DNA of 64,000 nt, from contig JAVKEJ010000030.1 in assembly GCA_040221475.1 (NCBI GenBank), positions 20,701 through 84,700 of the forward strand. Reading direction: 5' to 3'. The notes beneath the pieces are model-generated. The model saw only the letters and a list, made by a program, of their open reading frames with translations, ran no database searches and was not told where the DNA came from. Source of the DNA: WLXB01 sp040221475 (GTDB taxonomy: Bacteria > Pseudomonadota > Alphaproteobacteria > Rhodospirillales > Rhodospirillaceae). This document shows, piece by piece, positions 8,793 to 17,125 of this stretch (its first letter is position 1; every line of letters begins with the position of its first letter). The position numbers were made by a program, and so were the translations under genes.

Positions 8793-10406
8793 CTATTTGG
8801 ACCGCCGATCGACCCAAGCCTTGAGGCGCCTAGTGACTTGCGACATGAATTGAGTGTCCGCCCCTAATGTTCGACGCATTAAAGTCACAGATTCATACCA
8901 TGGGCTTTTGTCGATATCCGTGAACCAATACCACATGCTTCCCAGCCCTAAAGGAGGCACCAACACCCATGTTTCCTTGCCAAGCGCACCCGCCAAATGC
9001 GCGGTAGAGTTCGTCACTGTAATGACAAGGTCTAGCGCCGCAATTTGAGCTGCTGGAGAATCTAATGATCCATCAAGATCAATAGTAGAATCGGTAATCA
9101 AATTGGCGCCGACACTTTGGGCAATCCCAGCTATTTCATGGCGCGCTGGGCCATACTGAAGATTTACGAATGTCACATCCGGTATCCTCAGTATTGGCTC
9201 AAAAATATCGATAGGCAGACTTTTTTGACGGGCTGTCGCGGCAGCAGGACTACCCCACGAAATGCCAACCAAGGGGTTATCACCGCCCAAGGCCCGGTAC
9301 TCCATGGCAAAGGCTTCCTTTTGGTCTTCATCTGGCCAGAGAAAGGCTGCGCCAGGAGCTTGCGTCAACGCGTTGGATGAACGGTAACCGATCAACTCAA
9401 AAATCGGCGCCTGGATATCGATTGAATTGTCTTCGTCAATAGCTTCAGTCCCTTGCGCGACGACCTCTACGGCAGGAAAAGATCTCTCAAACAACGATAC
9501 AAGACGAGCATCAACTTCAACGGTCACACGCTCTGCCTCGGCTATGAGTTTATTGATAAGTGAAGCGCACAGGATGGCTTCGCCAAGACCCTGCTCGCAC
9601 CATATCAGAATTGACTTCCCAGCAAGGTTCTCGCCTTTCCAAGGGTGTATATGTGAATAACGTGATGCTGAGCGCGACCATCTGCGCCACCTGCGTGAGG
9701 CATAGTCTTCCCATCCATCTTGGATCCGACCTTGCATCATGCGAATGAGACCACGATTAACCTTTGCGTCTGCAACGTGCTCTGTAAGCGCAACGGCAGC
9801 ATCAAATGCCTTATAGGCCGCATCCAAATTACCCTGAGCGAGGAATAGTTTGGCAAAACCCGTTTCAACAGCCGGATTAGGAGGGCCAGATTTTTTTGCG
9901 AGCGCCAAATCCGCCACGGCCTCTGCGAAAACTCCCATATCTGTCGCCACGGATGCACGACCAATCAAAGCGGCACGAAAAATCGGATCAATGACTAGGG
10001 CCCGGCTAAAAGCATCCTTGGCGGTTTCCCATTGAGCATCAGCCTGGAGTGCGCTTCCTAAATTACTCAGGTACCCGCTATGCTGATCATTCAAACCTAT
10101 AGCCGTTTCAAAGCTCTCAATAGCTTCATTCAGTCGCCGCTGGTCGAGAAAGATTAAGCCAAGTGTATTAGCAAGCCGCGCACTGTTTGGATTGACAGCA
10201 AAAGCCTCTTTGGCAATCTCTTCAGCGCGGCCCCACTTCTTGTTCGCCCGGGCAATCACTGCCAAAACATTTAGCGCGTCAGGATGACCGGGCTCGATTT
10301 CAATCAAGCGTTCACAGGCTAACTGCGCACCCGGCAAATCACCTGCATTGAAGCATGTCGCCGCCTCTTGCATGAGTTCGGTTATGGAAGAGTCGCCATT
10401 CTTCAT
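8793..10406 (-). CDS. TPR protein with glycosyltransferase-like C-terminal domain
   Basis: 537 residues. Residues about 1-240 consist of consecutive 34-residue TPR-like helix pairs (for example ALNVLAVIARANKKWGRAEE and YLSNLGSALQADAQWETAKD). The C-terminal half begins with WCEQGLGEAILCASLINKL and includes VGISWGSPA and DLVITVTNSTAHLAGALGK. It resembles GT-B glycosyltransferases of the GT9/GT41-like kind often fused to TPRs, in which the T-x-S/T-x-x-AHLAGA-x-G segment binds nucleotide sugar. No signal peptide is visible, so it is likely cytoplasmic, perhaps modifying a protein or surface glycan. The acceptor is unknown. It lies downstream of the rpsI terminator. Confidence 0.75.
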   Translation of the reverse strand: MKNGDSSITELMQEAATCFNAGDLPGAQLACERLIEIEPGHPDALNVLAVIARANKKWGRAEEIAKEAFAVNPNSARLANTLGLIFLDQRRLNEAIESFETAIGLNDQHSGYLSNLGSALQADAQWETAKDAFSRALVIDPIFRAALIGRASVATDMGVFAEAVADLALAKKSGPPNPAVETGFAKLFLAQGNLDAAYKAFDAAVALTEHVADAKVNRGLIRMMQGRIQDGWEDYASRRWRRWSRSASRYSHIHPWKGENLAGKSILIWCEQGLGEAILCASLINKLIAEAERVTVEVDARLVSLFERSFPAVEVVAQGTEAIDEDNSIDIQAPIFELIGYRSSNALTQAPGAAFLWPDEDQKEAFAMEYRALGGDNPLVGISWGSPAAATARQKSLPIDIFEPILRIPDVTFVNLQYGPARHEIAGIAQSVGANLITDSTIDLDGSLDSPAAQIAALDLVITVTNSTAHLAGALGKETWVLVPPLGLGSMWYWFTDIDKSPWYESVTLMRRTLGADTQFMSQVTRRLKAWVDRRSK

Positions 10407-10465
10407 GACTTATCAATGTCTCTCGTCAACAAGCTGTGGAAAAGACTTTAATAGCTTAACTGCAC

Positions 10466-10500
10466 AAAGAAAAAGGGCGTTGCCAAAAACAACGCCCTTT
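10466..10500 (-). terminator. Intrinsic terminator after rpsI
   Basis: On the minus strand an 11-bp stem (AAAGGGCGTTG with CAACGCCCTTT) closes a seven-base loop and is followed by TTTTCTTTG. It lies just downstream of the rpsI stop and separates rplM-rpsI from the TPR gene. Confidence 0.85.
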
Positions 10501-10525
10501 CTCAGCATTATTATGGTGAAGCGTT

Positions 10526-10996
10526 TTAACGCTTTGAGAACTGGAAACTGCGACGCGCTTTGCGGCGACCATACTTTTTGCGTTCAACAACGCGAGAGTC
10601 ACGCGTCAGGAAACCACCTTTCTTAAGAACAGGGCGAAGGTCCGGCTCAAACAAGGTGAGGGCCTGTGAAATACCATGGCGCAGTGCGCCAGCCTGCCCG
10701 GACAGTCCACCACCGGAAACCGTGCAGTACACGTCGAATTGGTTTTCTCTGTTGGTCACCTGAAACGGTTGATTGATCATCATCCGCAGCACAGGTCGTG
10801 GAAAATAGTTTTCCAGTTCGCGGCTGTTAACCGTGATTTTACCGGTGCCAGGTTTGATCCATACGCGAGCGACAGCATCTTTGCGTCGGCCAGTGGCATA
10901 GGACCGGCCAAATTCGTCTTTCTTCGGCTCGCGAGGTGCTGCTACTTCAGTGACAACTTCCTTGAGATCTTCAAGAGAGGTGGTTGCATCCGTCAT
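10526..10996 (-). CDS. rpsI: Small ribosomal subunit protein S9
   Basis: 156 residues. The C-terminal 130 match S9, which contacts the P-site tRNA anticodon with its C-terminal tail: SYATGRRKDAVARVWIKPGT at the start of the domain, GGGLSGQAGALRHGISQAL in the middle, and the basic end KKYGRRKARRSFQFSKR. The N-terminal 27 residues form an acidic extension, common in alphaproteobacteria. It follows rplM by two bases in the conserved rplM-rpsI pair. Confidence 0.97.
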   Translation of the reverse strand: MTDATTSLEDLKEVVTEVAAPREPKKDEFGRSYATGRRKDAVARVWIKPGTGKITVNSRELENYFPRPVLRMMINQPFQVTNRENQFDVYCTVSGGGLSGQAGALRHGISQALTLFEPDLRPVLKKGGFLTRDSRVVERKKYGRRKARRSFQFSKR

Positions 10997-10998
10997 GT

Positions 10999-11463
10999 TT
11001 AAGCACTCCTCTTGTTCTTCGGATTGCGCGCGGCAATATCGAGGACTTCTGGTTTCTGAGCTTCATGCGGGTGTTCAGTGCCCGCGTAAATTTTCAATTT
11101 TTTGAACTGAGCACGACCAAGAGGCCCTTTTGGCATCATGCGCTCTACAGCTTTTTCAACAACACGCTCTGGATAACGCCCGGACAATAACTCGCCAGCT
11201 GTCCGGCTTTTAATCCCGCCAGGATAACCTGTATGCCAGTAATAAGTTTTATTGGATAACTTATCACCGGTCAGGCGCACTTTAGCAGCGTTGATCACGA
11301 TGACATTGTCACCGGTATCAATGTGTGGGGTATACATAGGCTTATGTTTGCCGCGTAAAAGGTCGGCAATTTCAACGGCCATGCGGCCTAGGACAATGTC
11401 CTCAGCATCAATAATGTACCATTTGCGCTGCACCTCACTCGGGCGGGCTGAATATGTCTTCAT
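10999..11463 (-). CDS. rplM: Large ribosomal subunit protein L13
   Basis: 154 residues from the ATG at 11463. That start is chosen because AGAGGA precedes it and because the protein then opens MKTYSARPSEVQRKWYIIDA, the normal alphaproteobacterial L13 start. An in-frame ATG at 11529 would add 22 residues unlike the family. Family signatures include GRMAVEIADLLRGKHKP and KSRTAGELLSGRYPERV. L13 is an early 23S rRNA-binding assembly protein. It is co-transcribed with rpsI. Confidence 0.97.
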   Translation of the reverse strand: MKTYSARPSEVQRKWYIIDAEDIVLGRMAVEIADLLRGKHKPMYTPHIDTGDNVIVINAAKVRLTGDKLSNKTYYWHTGYPGGIKSRTAGELLSGRYPERVVEKAVERMMPKGPLGRAQFKKLKIYAGTEHPHEAQKPEVLDIAARNPKNKRSA

Positions 11464-11603
11464 TTCATCCTCTAGGAGCTTTTTTGGTTTTGACCCTTGC
11501 GCAGAATCAGTTCTAAGCATGGTCATCATGAATTACAGCCGCTGTTTATGGGAGCTTTAATGCGGTGTCAACGCTAAAAAGTTAGTAAAAACAGCAATTT
11601 GAG

Positions 11604-11627
11604 AATAAGGTATCATAATACCTTATT
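11604..11627. repeat. AT-rich inverted repeat between tRNA-His and rplM
   Basis: AATAAGGTAT and ATACCTTATT form perfect 10-bp arms around a four-base loop. It lies about 75 bases downstream of the tRNA-His 3' end and about 140 bases upstream of rplM, all on the minus strand. It could end the tRNA transcript or act in the rplM leader; no immediate T-run follows it. Confidence 0.5.
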
Positions 11628-11700
11628 GGGGACGCGCGCTAATGAACGGCATCACTCTGTCATACCCAGTGCTCTTAATCAGTTCTGATATTTGCAGGAA

Positions 11701-11778
11701 TGGGGCGAGTGATGGGGATCGAACCCACGACCTCCTGAACCACAATCAGGCGCTCTAACCAACTGAGCTACACCCGCC
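11701..11778 (-). tRNA. tRNA-His (GTG anticodon)
   Basis: The minus strand folds into a full cloverleaf. The acceptor begins GGCGGGTG and ends CACTCGCC plus an encoded CCA. The D arm includes AGCTCAGTTGGTTAGAGC, and the anticodon loop is TTGTGGT with anticodon GTG. The T arm is GTGGGTTCGATCCCCAT. The extra 5' G pairs with C73, the classical histidine identity element. Confidence 0.97.
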
Positions 11779-11868
11779 ATACCGGCGCGTCGATTAAACC
11801 CAAACAAATTCACAGTCAAGAATTGGAAAACTTCCCAACAAATATCGCGAAAAGCAAAACAGAGTTTT

Positions 11869-11905
11869 TGCCTATTTTTTAGGCAAAATGCTGACCTTAT
11901 GAGCA
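11869..11905. promoter_or_regulatory. Two tandem NtrC-type dyads upstream of glnB
   Basis: Two 17-bp sites of the form TGC-N11-GCA lie at 11869-11885 (TGCCT...AGGCA) and 11889-11905 (TGCT...AGCA). Their centres are 20 bp apart, close to two helical turns. The first is the core of a longer dyad, TTTTGCCTA-N5-TAGGCAAAA. NtrC enhancer sites are 17-bp dyads with TGC/GCA ends and typically sit about 100 bp upstream of a sigma-54 promoter, as here. The inner bases differ from the enterobacterial consensus. Confidence 0.5.
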
Positions 11906-11981
11906 GATGCTACCCGCATACTATCTACTAAAATTTAATATAAGCCATTGATGTATATTGTTTTTTCTTATCGACTTAAAA

Positions 11982-11997
11982 TGGCACAATAATTGTA
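11982..11997 (+). promoter_or_regulatory. Sigma-54 (-24/-12) promoter candidate for glnB-glnA
   Basis: TGGCAC-N5-TTGTA matches the -24/-12 consensus TGGCAC-N5-TTGCW, with the correct spacing and one mismatch at the -12 GC. It is followed by a leader of about 80 bases before glnB. glnB-glnA operons are frequently under NtrC/RpoN control, and the paired dyads upstream support this reading. Confidence 0.6.
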
Positions 11998-12087
11998 TAG
12001 ATGTTAAATAATAAACATCGCGTAGGCGAAGGTTCCGTATTGGGCGGAGTGTCCTGCTGCAAACGCAATTAACGCGAGAATTCTAAA

Positions 12088-12432
12088 ATGGGCATGAAAA
12101 AAATCGAAGCTATCATCAAGCCGTTTAAGCTTGATGATGTTAAGGAGGCTCTGCATGAGGTCGGCCTGCAAGGCATCACAGTGACCGAAGCGAAGGGTTT
12201 TGGCCGTCAAAAGGGTCATACGGAGCTTTATAGAGGGGCAGAGTATGTGGTCGATTTCTTGCCTAAAGTGAAAATAGAATTGGTCGTTGAAGACGGCTTA
12301 GTTGATCGTGCGATTGAAGCGATTCAGCAAGCAGCTCACACGGGACGAATCGGAGACGGAAAAATATTCGTCTACTCGATAGAGGATGCGATCCGCATCC
12401 GCACTGGCGAGCGAGGTACTGAAGCGGTTTAA
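12088..12432 (+). CDS. glnB: PII nitrogen regulatory protein
   Basis: 114 residues from the ATG at 12088. The ATG two codons later would give the canonical 112-residue PII, in which the uridylylated tyrosine is Tyr51. The T-loop reads GFGRQKGHTELYRGAEYVVDF, and the C-terminal signature TGRIGDGKIFVYSIEDAIRIRTGE binds ATP/2-oxoglutarate. PII trimers sense nitrogen and carbon status and act on GlnE, NtrB and AmtB. It is directly upstream of glnA, the normal partner. The preceding sigma-54-like promoter implies induction under nitrogen limitation. Confidence 0.97.
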   Translation: MGMKKIEAIIKPFKLDDVKEALHEVGLQGITVTEAKGFGRQKGHTELYRGAEYVVDFLPKVKIELVVEDGLVDRAIEAIQQAAHTGRIGDGKIFVYSIEDAIRIRTGERGTEAV

Positions 12433-12559
12433 ACTTCCGCGAGGCGCCTACTCGCTTTGCTTGACCTGCTTTTCCTGCGCGAAGCAAGTCCTGCACAACT
12501 TTGCTGGCCATAACGGCAGCTAAGCTTTTACTCCACCACTCATAAGGATGGGAAAATCT

Positions 12560-13969
12560 ATGTCGGACCCAAAGACGATACTTAAGATGATTGAGGAAAA
12601 TGACGTTAAATACGTCGACTTCCGCTTCACCAACCCTGCCGGTAAATGGCAACACACTGCCCAGCATGTCAGCACTGTAGATGAAGACATGCTAAATGAG
12701 GGCATCATGTTTGATGGCTCATCGATTCAAGGATGGAAGAGCATTGACAAGTCAGACATGACACTGCTGCCAGACCTTTCAACAGCTGTAATGGATCCAT
12801 TTACGGCTCAAGCACAGTTGATCTTGTTCTGCGACGTTATTGAACCCTCAACAGGCCAACCTTACAATCGTTGCCCGCGTTCGGTGGCAAAAGCCGCCCT
12901 CGCATACATGCAGTCTAGTGGGATTGCCGATGTCGCTTACTTTGGCCCAGAAGCGGAATTTTTTGTTTTTGATGATGTCCGTTTCTCGACCAAACAAAAC
13001 ATGATGGGTTATCAGATCGATAGTGAAGAAGGTCCCTACAATAGTTGGCGTGGGTACGACGAAGGCAACTATGCTCACCGCCCAAAAGATAAGGGTGGTT
13101 ACTTCCCGGTTCCACCAGTAGATAGTGGAACAGATCTTCGTGCTGAGATGGTCACCGTCATGCATGAGATGGGACTCGCCATGGAAAAACATCACCATGA
13201 AGTTGCCCCATCACAGCACGAACTTGGCATCAAGTTTGACGAGCTGATCAAATGTGGTGATGGCATGCAGATATACAAGTTCTGCGTCCACATGGTCGCT
13301 CATGCTTACGGCAAGACCGCAACATTCATGCCCAAGCCCGTCTATGCCGACAACGGCTCTGGTATGCATGTGCACCAATCTTTGTGGAAGGATGGCAAAA
13401 ATTTATTCGCTGGCTCTGGCTATGCAGATCTATCGGAAATGGCATTGTACTATATCGGTGGCATCATTAAGCACGCCAAAGCTATTAACGCGTTTACCAA
13501 CTCCACGACCAATAGTTACAAGCGGCTGGTTCCTGGCTTTGAAGCCCCTGTGCTATTGGCCTACTCTGCCCGCAATCGTTCAGCATCTTGTCGTATTCCG
13601 CACGTTGCCAGTCCAAAGGGCAAACGTGTTGAAGTCCGCTTCCCTGATCCGGCAGGCAACCCATACCTCGGCTATGCTGCCATGCTGATGGCCGGTATCG
13701 ATGGCATTGAGAACAAAATTCATCCTGGCGATCCGATGGATAAAGACTTGTATGATTTGCCACCCGAAGAGTTGAAAGACATCCCGACTGTTTGCTCTTC
13801 ACTGGCAGAAGCACTGGATGCGCTGGATGCGGACCGCGACTTCTTGACCAAAGGCGATGCCTTCACTGACGATATGATCGATGGCTATATTAGCCTTAAG
13901 CGGGCAGAAGTTATCCGCTTCATGCAAACCCCACATCCGGTCGAGTTCGACATGTACTACTCGTCCTAA
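12560..13969 (+). CDS. glnA: Glutamine synthetase type I
   Basis: 469 residues from the ATG at 12560 (protein MSDPKTILKMIEENDVKYVD); an ATG four codons earlier is open but poorly placed relative to AAGGA. It makes glutamine from glutamate, ammonia and ATP as a dodecamer. Visible signatures are the beta-grasp FDGSSIQGWK, the metal-site GPEAEFFVFD, the ATP-binding KPVYADNGSGMHVHQSLWKDG and the adenylylation loop KDLYDLPPEE. The loop places the target tyrosine at residue 398 counting the initiator Met, matching Tyr397 of the classical enzyme. GlnE-type control is therefore expected. A terminator follows. Confidence 0.98.
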   Translation: MSDPKTILKMIEENDVKYVDFRFTNPAGKWQHTAQHVSTVDEDMLNEGIMFDGSSIQGWKSIDKSDMTLLPDLSTAVMDPFTAQAQLILFCDVIEPSTGQPYNRCPRSVAKAALAYMQSSGIADVAYFGPEAEFFVFDDVRFSTKQNMMGYQIDSEEGPYNSWRGYDEGNYAHRPKDKGGYFPVPPVDSGTDLRAEMVTVMHEMGLAMEKHHHEVAPSQHELGIKFDELIKCGDGMQIYKFCVHMVAHAYGKTATFMPKPVYADNGSGMHVHQSLWKDGKNLFAGSGYADLSEMALYYIGGIIKHAKAINAFTNSTTNSYKRLVPGFEAPVLLAYSARNRSASCRIPHVASPKGKRVEVRFPDPAGNPYLGYAAMLMAGIDGIENKIHPGDPMDKDLYDLPPEELKDIPTVCSSLAEALDALDADRDFLTKGDAFTDDMIDGYISLKRAEVIRFMQTPHPVEFDMYYSS

Positions 13970-14028
13970 AAACGTCCGACTAGATTGCCTGGACCAGATT
14001 GTTACCCAGGCTGTCTGATCGCGCAGGG

Positions 14029-14059
14029 AAACCCACGCCTTTTATGGGCGGGGGTTTTT
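14029..14059 (+). terminator. Intrinsic terminator after glnA
   Basis: AAACCC-A-CGCC pairs with GGCG-G-GGG-TTT around a short loop and runs into TTTTTC. It lies 60 bases after the glnA stop, between convergent glnA and clpA. Confidence 0.8.
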
Positions 14060-14121
14060 CTTTGCCTTACCTTTTGGAGTAAATCTCGAAGAGAGTTGAG
14101 AATTGTTGATAAAGATATTTG

Positions 14122-16455
14122 CTAGTTTACTGTCTCAGGAATCTTAGATGATCCACCGGTGCCCTTCTTTTTTTTCTTTGTTGGTTTCGTCGCCTTCACC
14201 ATCGGTTCAAGATCAAAGGTCAGCTTGCGATCCTTCAGACCAATCTTGACGAGACCACCTGACACCAACTTCCCAAACAAAAGTTCTTCTGCAAGGGGCT
14301 TCTTAATCTCATTCTGGATGAGGCGTCCAAGAGGACGAGCCCCCATAGTTTTATCATAGCCTTTGCTCGATAAATAATCGCGCGCGGCCTGCGACAACTC
14401 AATCGTCACATTACGGTCTGATAGTTGGGCCTCCAACTGAATGATAAACTTATCCACGACCTTACCAATCACCTCTGTATTTAGAGATGCGAAAGGAATA
14501 ATAGCATCGAGGCGATTACGGAACTCTGGCGTAAACATACGCTCGATAGCTTCTTTATCCTCGCCCACACGGCTCTCACGCTCAAAACCAATCGCATTTT
14601 TTGCAAGCTCCGAAGCGCCTGCATTTGTCGTCATGATCAAAATCGTATTGCGGAAATCGACACTCTTCCCGTGATGGTCAGTAAGCTTCCCGTGATCCAT
14701 AACTTGAAGTAAAATATTAAACAGGTCTGGGTGGGCTTTTTCAATCTCATCGAGCAAAAGGACGCAATGCGGATGCTGATCAACGGCATCCGTTAACAAA
14801 CCACCTTGGTCAAATCCTACATAGCCAGGAGGCGCTCCAATAAGCCGTGATACAGAATGGCGTTCCATATACTCAGACATATCGAAGCGATGCAGTTCTA
14901 TGCCTAAACTGGCGGCAAGCTGACGCGCGACTTCCGTCTTACCAACGCCGGTTGGTCCAGAGAATAGGTAACTGCCAATTGGTTTCTCAGGCTCTCTTAA
15001 ACCGGCGCGCGATAGCTTGATTGCACTCGATAGCGCGACGATGGCATTGTCTTGGCCAAAGACCATTGTTTTAAGGTCGCGCTCAAGAGCCTGCAGAGCT
15101 TTTTTATCGTCCCGAGATACAGACTTAGGCGGAATCCGGGCCATCTTAGCGACAACAGCCTCAACCTCTTTGACAGAAATTGTCTTGCGGCGTTTTGCCT
15201 CAGGCACAAGCATTTGCGCTGCACCAGTTTCATCGATCACATCAATTGCTTTATCTGGAAGCTTACGATCATTGATATATTTTGATGCAAGCTCAACGGC
15301 TGTGCGAATCGCATCGGCGGTATACCTTACGTTATGATGTTTTTCATAATAAGGCTTGAGCCCCTTGAGAATCTTGATTGTGTCCTCAACGGATGGTTCG
15401 ACAACATCTATCTTTTGGAAACGCCGCACCAATGCACGGTCTTTCTCGAAGTGACTGCGGTATTCTTTATAGGTCGTCGAACCCATACACCTTAAAGAGC
15501 CGGCCGCAAGCGCGGGTTTCAACAGATTCGATGCATCCATTGCGCCACCTGATGTGGCCCCTGCGCCGATAACAGTGTGGATCTCATCAATGAAGAGGAC
15601 AGCTCCTTCTGTTTGTTCCAACTCTGAAACAACAGCCTTTAGCCGCTCCTCAAAATCCCCACGGTATCGCGTCCCCGCCAATAATGTTCCCATATCTAAT
15701 GAGAAAATTGTGGCGTTCTCTAAAACAGCCGGAACCTCTTTGTTAACAATTCGTCTTGCTAATCCCTCGGCCAGTGCCGTTTTACCAACACCAGAATCAC
15801 CAACATAAAGCGGGTTGTTTTTCGTTCGTCTGCATAGGATTTGGATGGTTCGTTCGATCTCGAGATCACGCCCGATCAGCGGGTCAATTTTCCCGGCTGC
15901 AGCTTTTTCATTTAAGTTAATACAATAGGCCGTCAGTGCTTCTTTGCCCTGTTTGCCAGGCTCGTCCCCACCCTGTGCGTCGTCTTCCGCACCACTTACA
16001 GGTTTAGATCGTGCTTCGCCAGGACGTTTAGCAATACCATGAGAGATGTAATTCACAGCGTCCAAGCGCGTCATATCCTGGGTTTGCAGAAAATAAACAG
16101 CATGGCTCTCCCGTTCAGAGAAAAGTGCGACAAGCACGTTAGCTCCTGTGACTTCCTCACGATTAGAGGACTGCACATGAATAGCCGCGCGCTGGACAAC
16201 GCGTTGAAAGCCTGCTGTCGGCTTAGGGTCTTCTTCTCCAGACCCCACAAGACCTTCCATATCTTCGTCAACGAAACCAGTCAGCACTTGGCTGAGCTGA
16301 TCTAAATCAACATTACACGCGCGCATTACAGATATGGCGTCTTGGTCGTCGCATAACGCCAATAATAGATGCTCCAGCGTGGCATATTCATGATCTCTCT
16401 CGGCGGCTAAAGCCAGAGCGTGATGCAATGTCTTTTCTAGGTTTTGTGAAAGCAT
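14122..16455 (-). CDS. clpA: ATP-dependent Clp protease ATP-binding subunit ClpA
   Basis: 777 residues from the ATG at 16455 (protein begins MLSQNLEKTLHHALALAAER); an upstream in-frame ATG at 16527 would add 24 residues foreign to the family. The Clp N domain spans residues 1-145. AAA module 1 has Walker A GDSGVGKTA and the segment LFIDEIHTVIGAGATSGGAMD. AAA module 2 has Walker A GPTGVGKTE and LLLDEIEKAHPDLFN. ClpA unfolds substrates for ClpP; the IGF-type ClpP-binding loop is visible as NAIGFERES. A lysine-rich tail ends the protein. clpS lies directly upstream. Confidence 0.97.
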   Translation of the reverse strand: MLSQNLEKTLHHALALAAERDHEYATLEHLLLALCDDQDAISVMRACNVDLDQLSQVLTGFVDEDMEGLVGSGEEDPKPTAGFQRVVQRAAIHVQSSNREEVTGANVLVALFSERESHAVYFLQTQDMTRLDAVNYISHGIAKRPGEARSKPVSGAEDDAQGGDEPGKQGKEALTAYCINLNEKAAAGKIDPLIGRDLEIERTIQILCRRTKNNPLYVGDSGVGKTALAEGLARRIVNKEVPAVLENATIFSLDMGTLLAGTRYRGDFEERLKAVVSELEQTEGAVLFIDEIHTVIGAGATSGGAMDASNLLKPALAAGSLRCMGSTTYKEYRSHFEKDRALVRRFQKIDVVEPSVEDTIKILKGLKPYYEKHHNVRYTADAIRTAVELASKYINDRKLPDKAIDVIDETGAAQMLVPEAKRRKTISVKEVEAVVAKMARIPPKSVSRDDKKALQALERDLKTMVFGQDNAIVALSSAIKLSRAGLREPEKPIGSYLFSGPTGVGKTEVARQLAASLGIELHRFDMSEYMERHSVSRLIGAPPGYVGFDQGGLLTDAVDQHPHCVLLLDEIEKAHPDLFNILLQVMDHGKLTDHHGKSVDFRNTILIMTTNAGASELAKNAIGFERESRVGEDKEAIERMFTPEFRNRLDAIIPFASLNTEVIGKVVDKFIIQLEAQLSDRNVTIELSQAARDYLSSKGYDKTMGARPLGRLIQNEIKKPLAEELLFGKLVSGGLVKIGLKDRKLTFDLEPMVKATKPTKKKKKGTGGSSKIPETVN

Positions 16456-16505
16456 CGAAAAATACCTTAGTTTTAGAGTGAGTATCTTAGCGCGTGACGT
16501 TGGCG

Positions 16506-16907
16506 TTATTCTTTTTCTAACGTGCATTGGAGTGGATGTTGGTGTTTGCGTGCCAAATCCATCGTCTGAGTCACCTTGGTTTCAGCAACTTCATAGGTGT
16601 AGACACCACAAACACCGACGCCTTTTTGGTGCACATGCAACATAATACGCGTCGCTTCGTCGCCAGTTTTCCCAAAGACACGTTCCAAAACATGAACAAC
16701 AAACTCCATCGGCGTGTAGTCATCGTTCAACATTAGAACTTTGTACATTGACGGTTTCTTGAGCTTAGGGCGTGCCTTGATCACCACGCCTATATCAGGT
16801 CCACCTTTGTCATCCCCATCATCATGGTCGCTACTGTTAACCGCAGCACCAATCGGAGAAAAAGAGAGATACAGTTTAGGTTTTAAAGTCATTCTTGCAG
16901 GTACCAT
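16506..16907 (-). CDS. clpS: ClpS adaptor protein (N-end rule)
   Basis: Up to 133 residues; an internal ATG at codon 6 is a possible start, and neither has a clear Shine-Dalgarno. The core YKVLMLNDDYTPMEFVVHVL carries the residues that bind N-degron side chains, followed by HQKGVGVCGVYTYEVAETK. The first 45 residues are a flexible, acidic extension. ClpS delivers N-degron proteins to ClpA, whose gene starts about 50 bases downstream on the same strand. This is the standard clpS-clpA pair. Confidence 0.96.
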   Translation of the reverse strand: MVPARMTLKPKLYLSFSPIGAAVNSSDHDDGDDKGGPDIGVVIKARPKLKKPSMYKVLMLNDDYTPMEFVVHVLERVFGKTGDEATRIMLHVHQKGVGVCGVYTYEVAETKVTQTMDLARKHQHPLQCTLEKE

Positions 16908-17125
16908 GGTTCTAACATTACCAAATATGGTATCGCATCTTGTCTAAAAAAAGACCCCCCTCAAAAGAGTCTTCAACCTTACTCCGTCGCGGGACTTCTA
17001 GAGGGTATCGGTCAGCACACAAGATAGCTTTAAACGAAATCTTAATGATCCTCATTTTATCATAGAAATCAAAGAGATGACTGGACACGTTAACCTTTTA
17101 CACGTTACGATTCGGTCACTCAGAG

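Noticed and set aside
12433..12559. Possible hairpin in the glnB-glnA gap (CTTTGCTTG against CGAAGCAAG)
   Set aside because: The arms do not pair well on closer reading and there is no T-run.
16908..17125. Possible terminator near 16947-16972 between clpS and dacA (AAGAC...GTCTT)
   Set aside because: Only a five-bp stem with a long loop; clpS and dacA are divergent here, so no terminator is needed.
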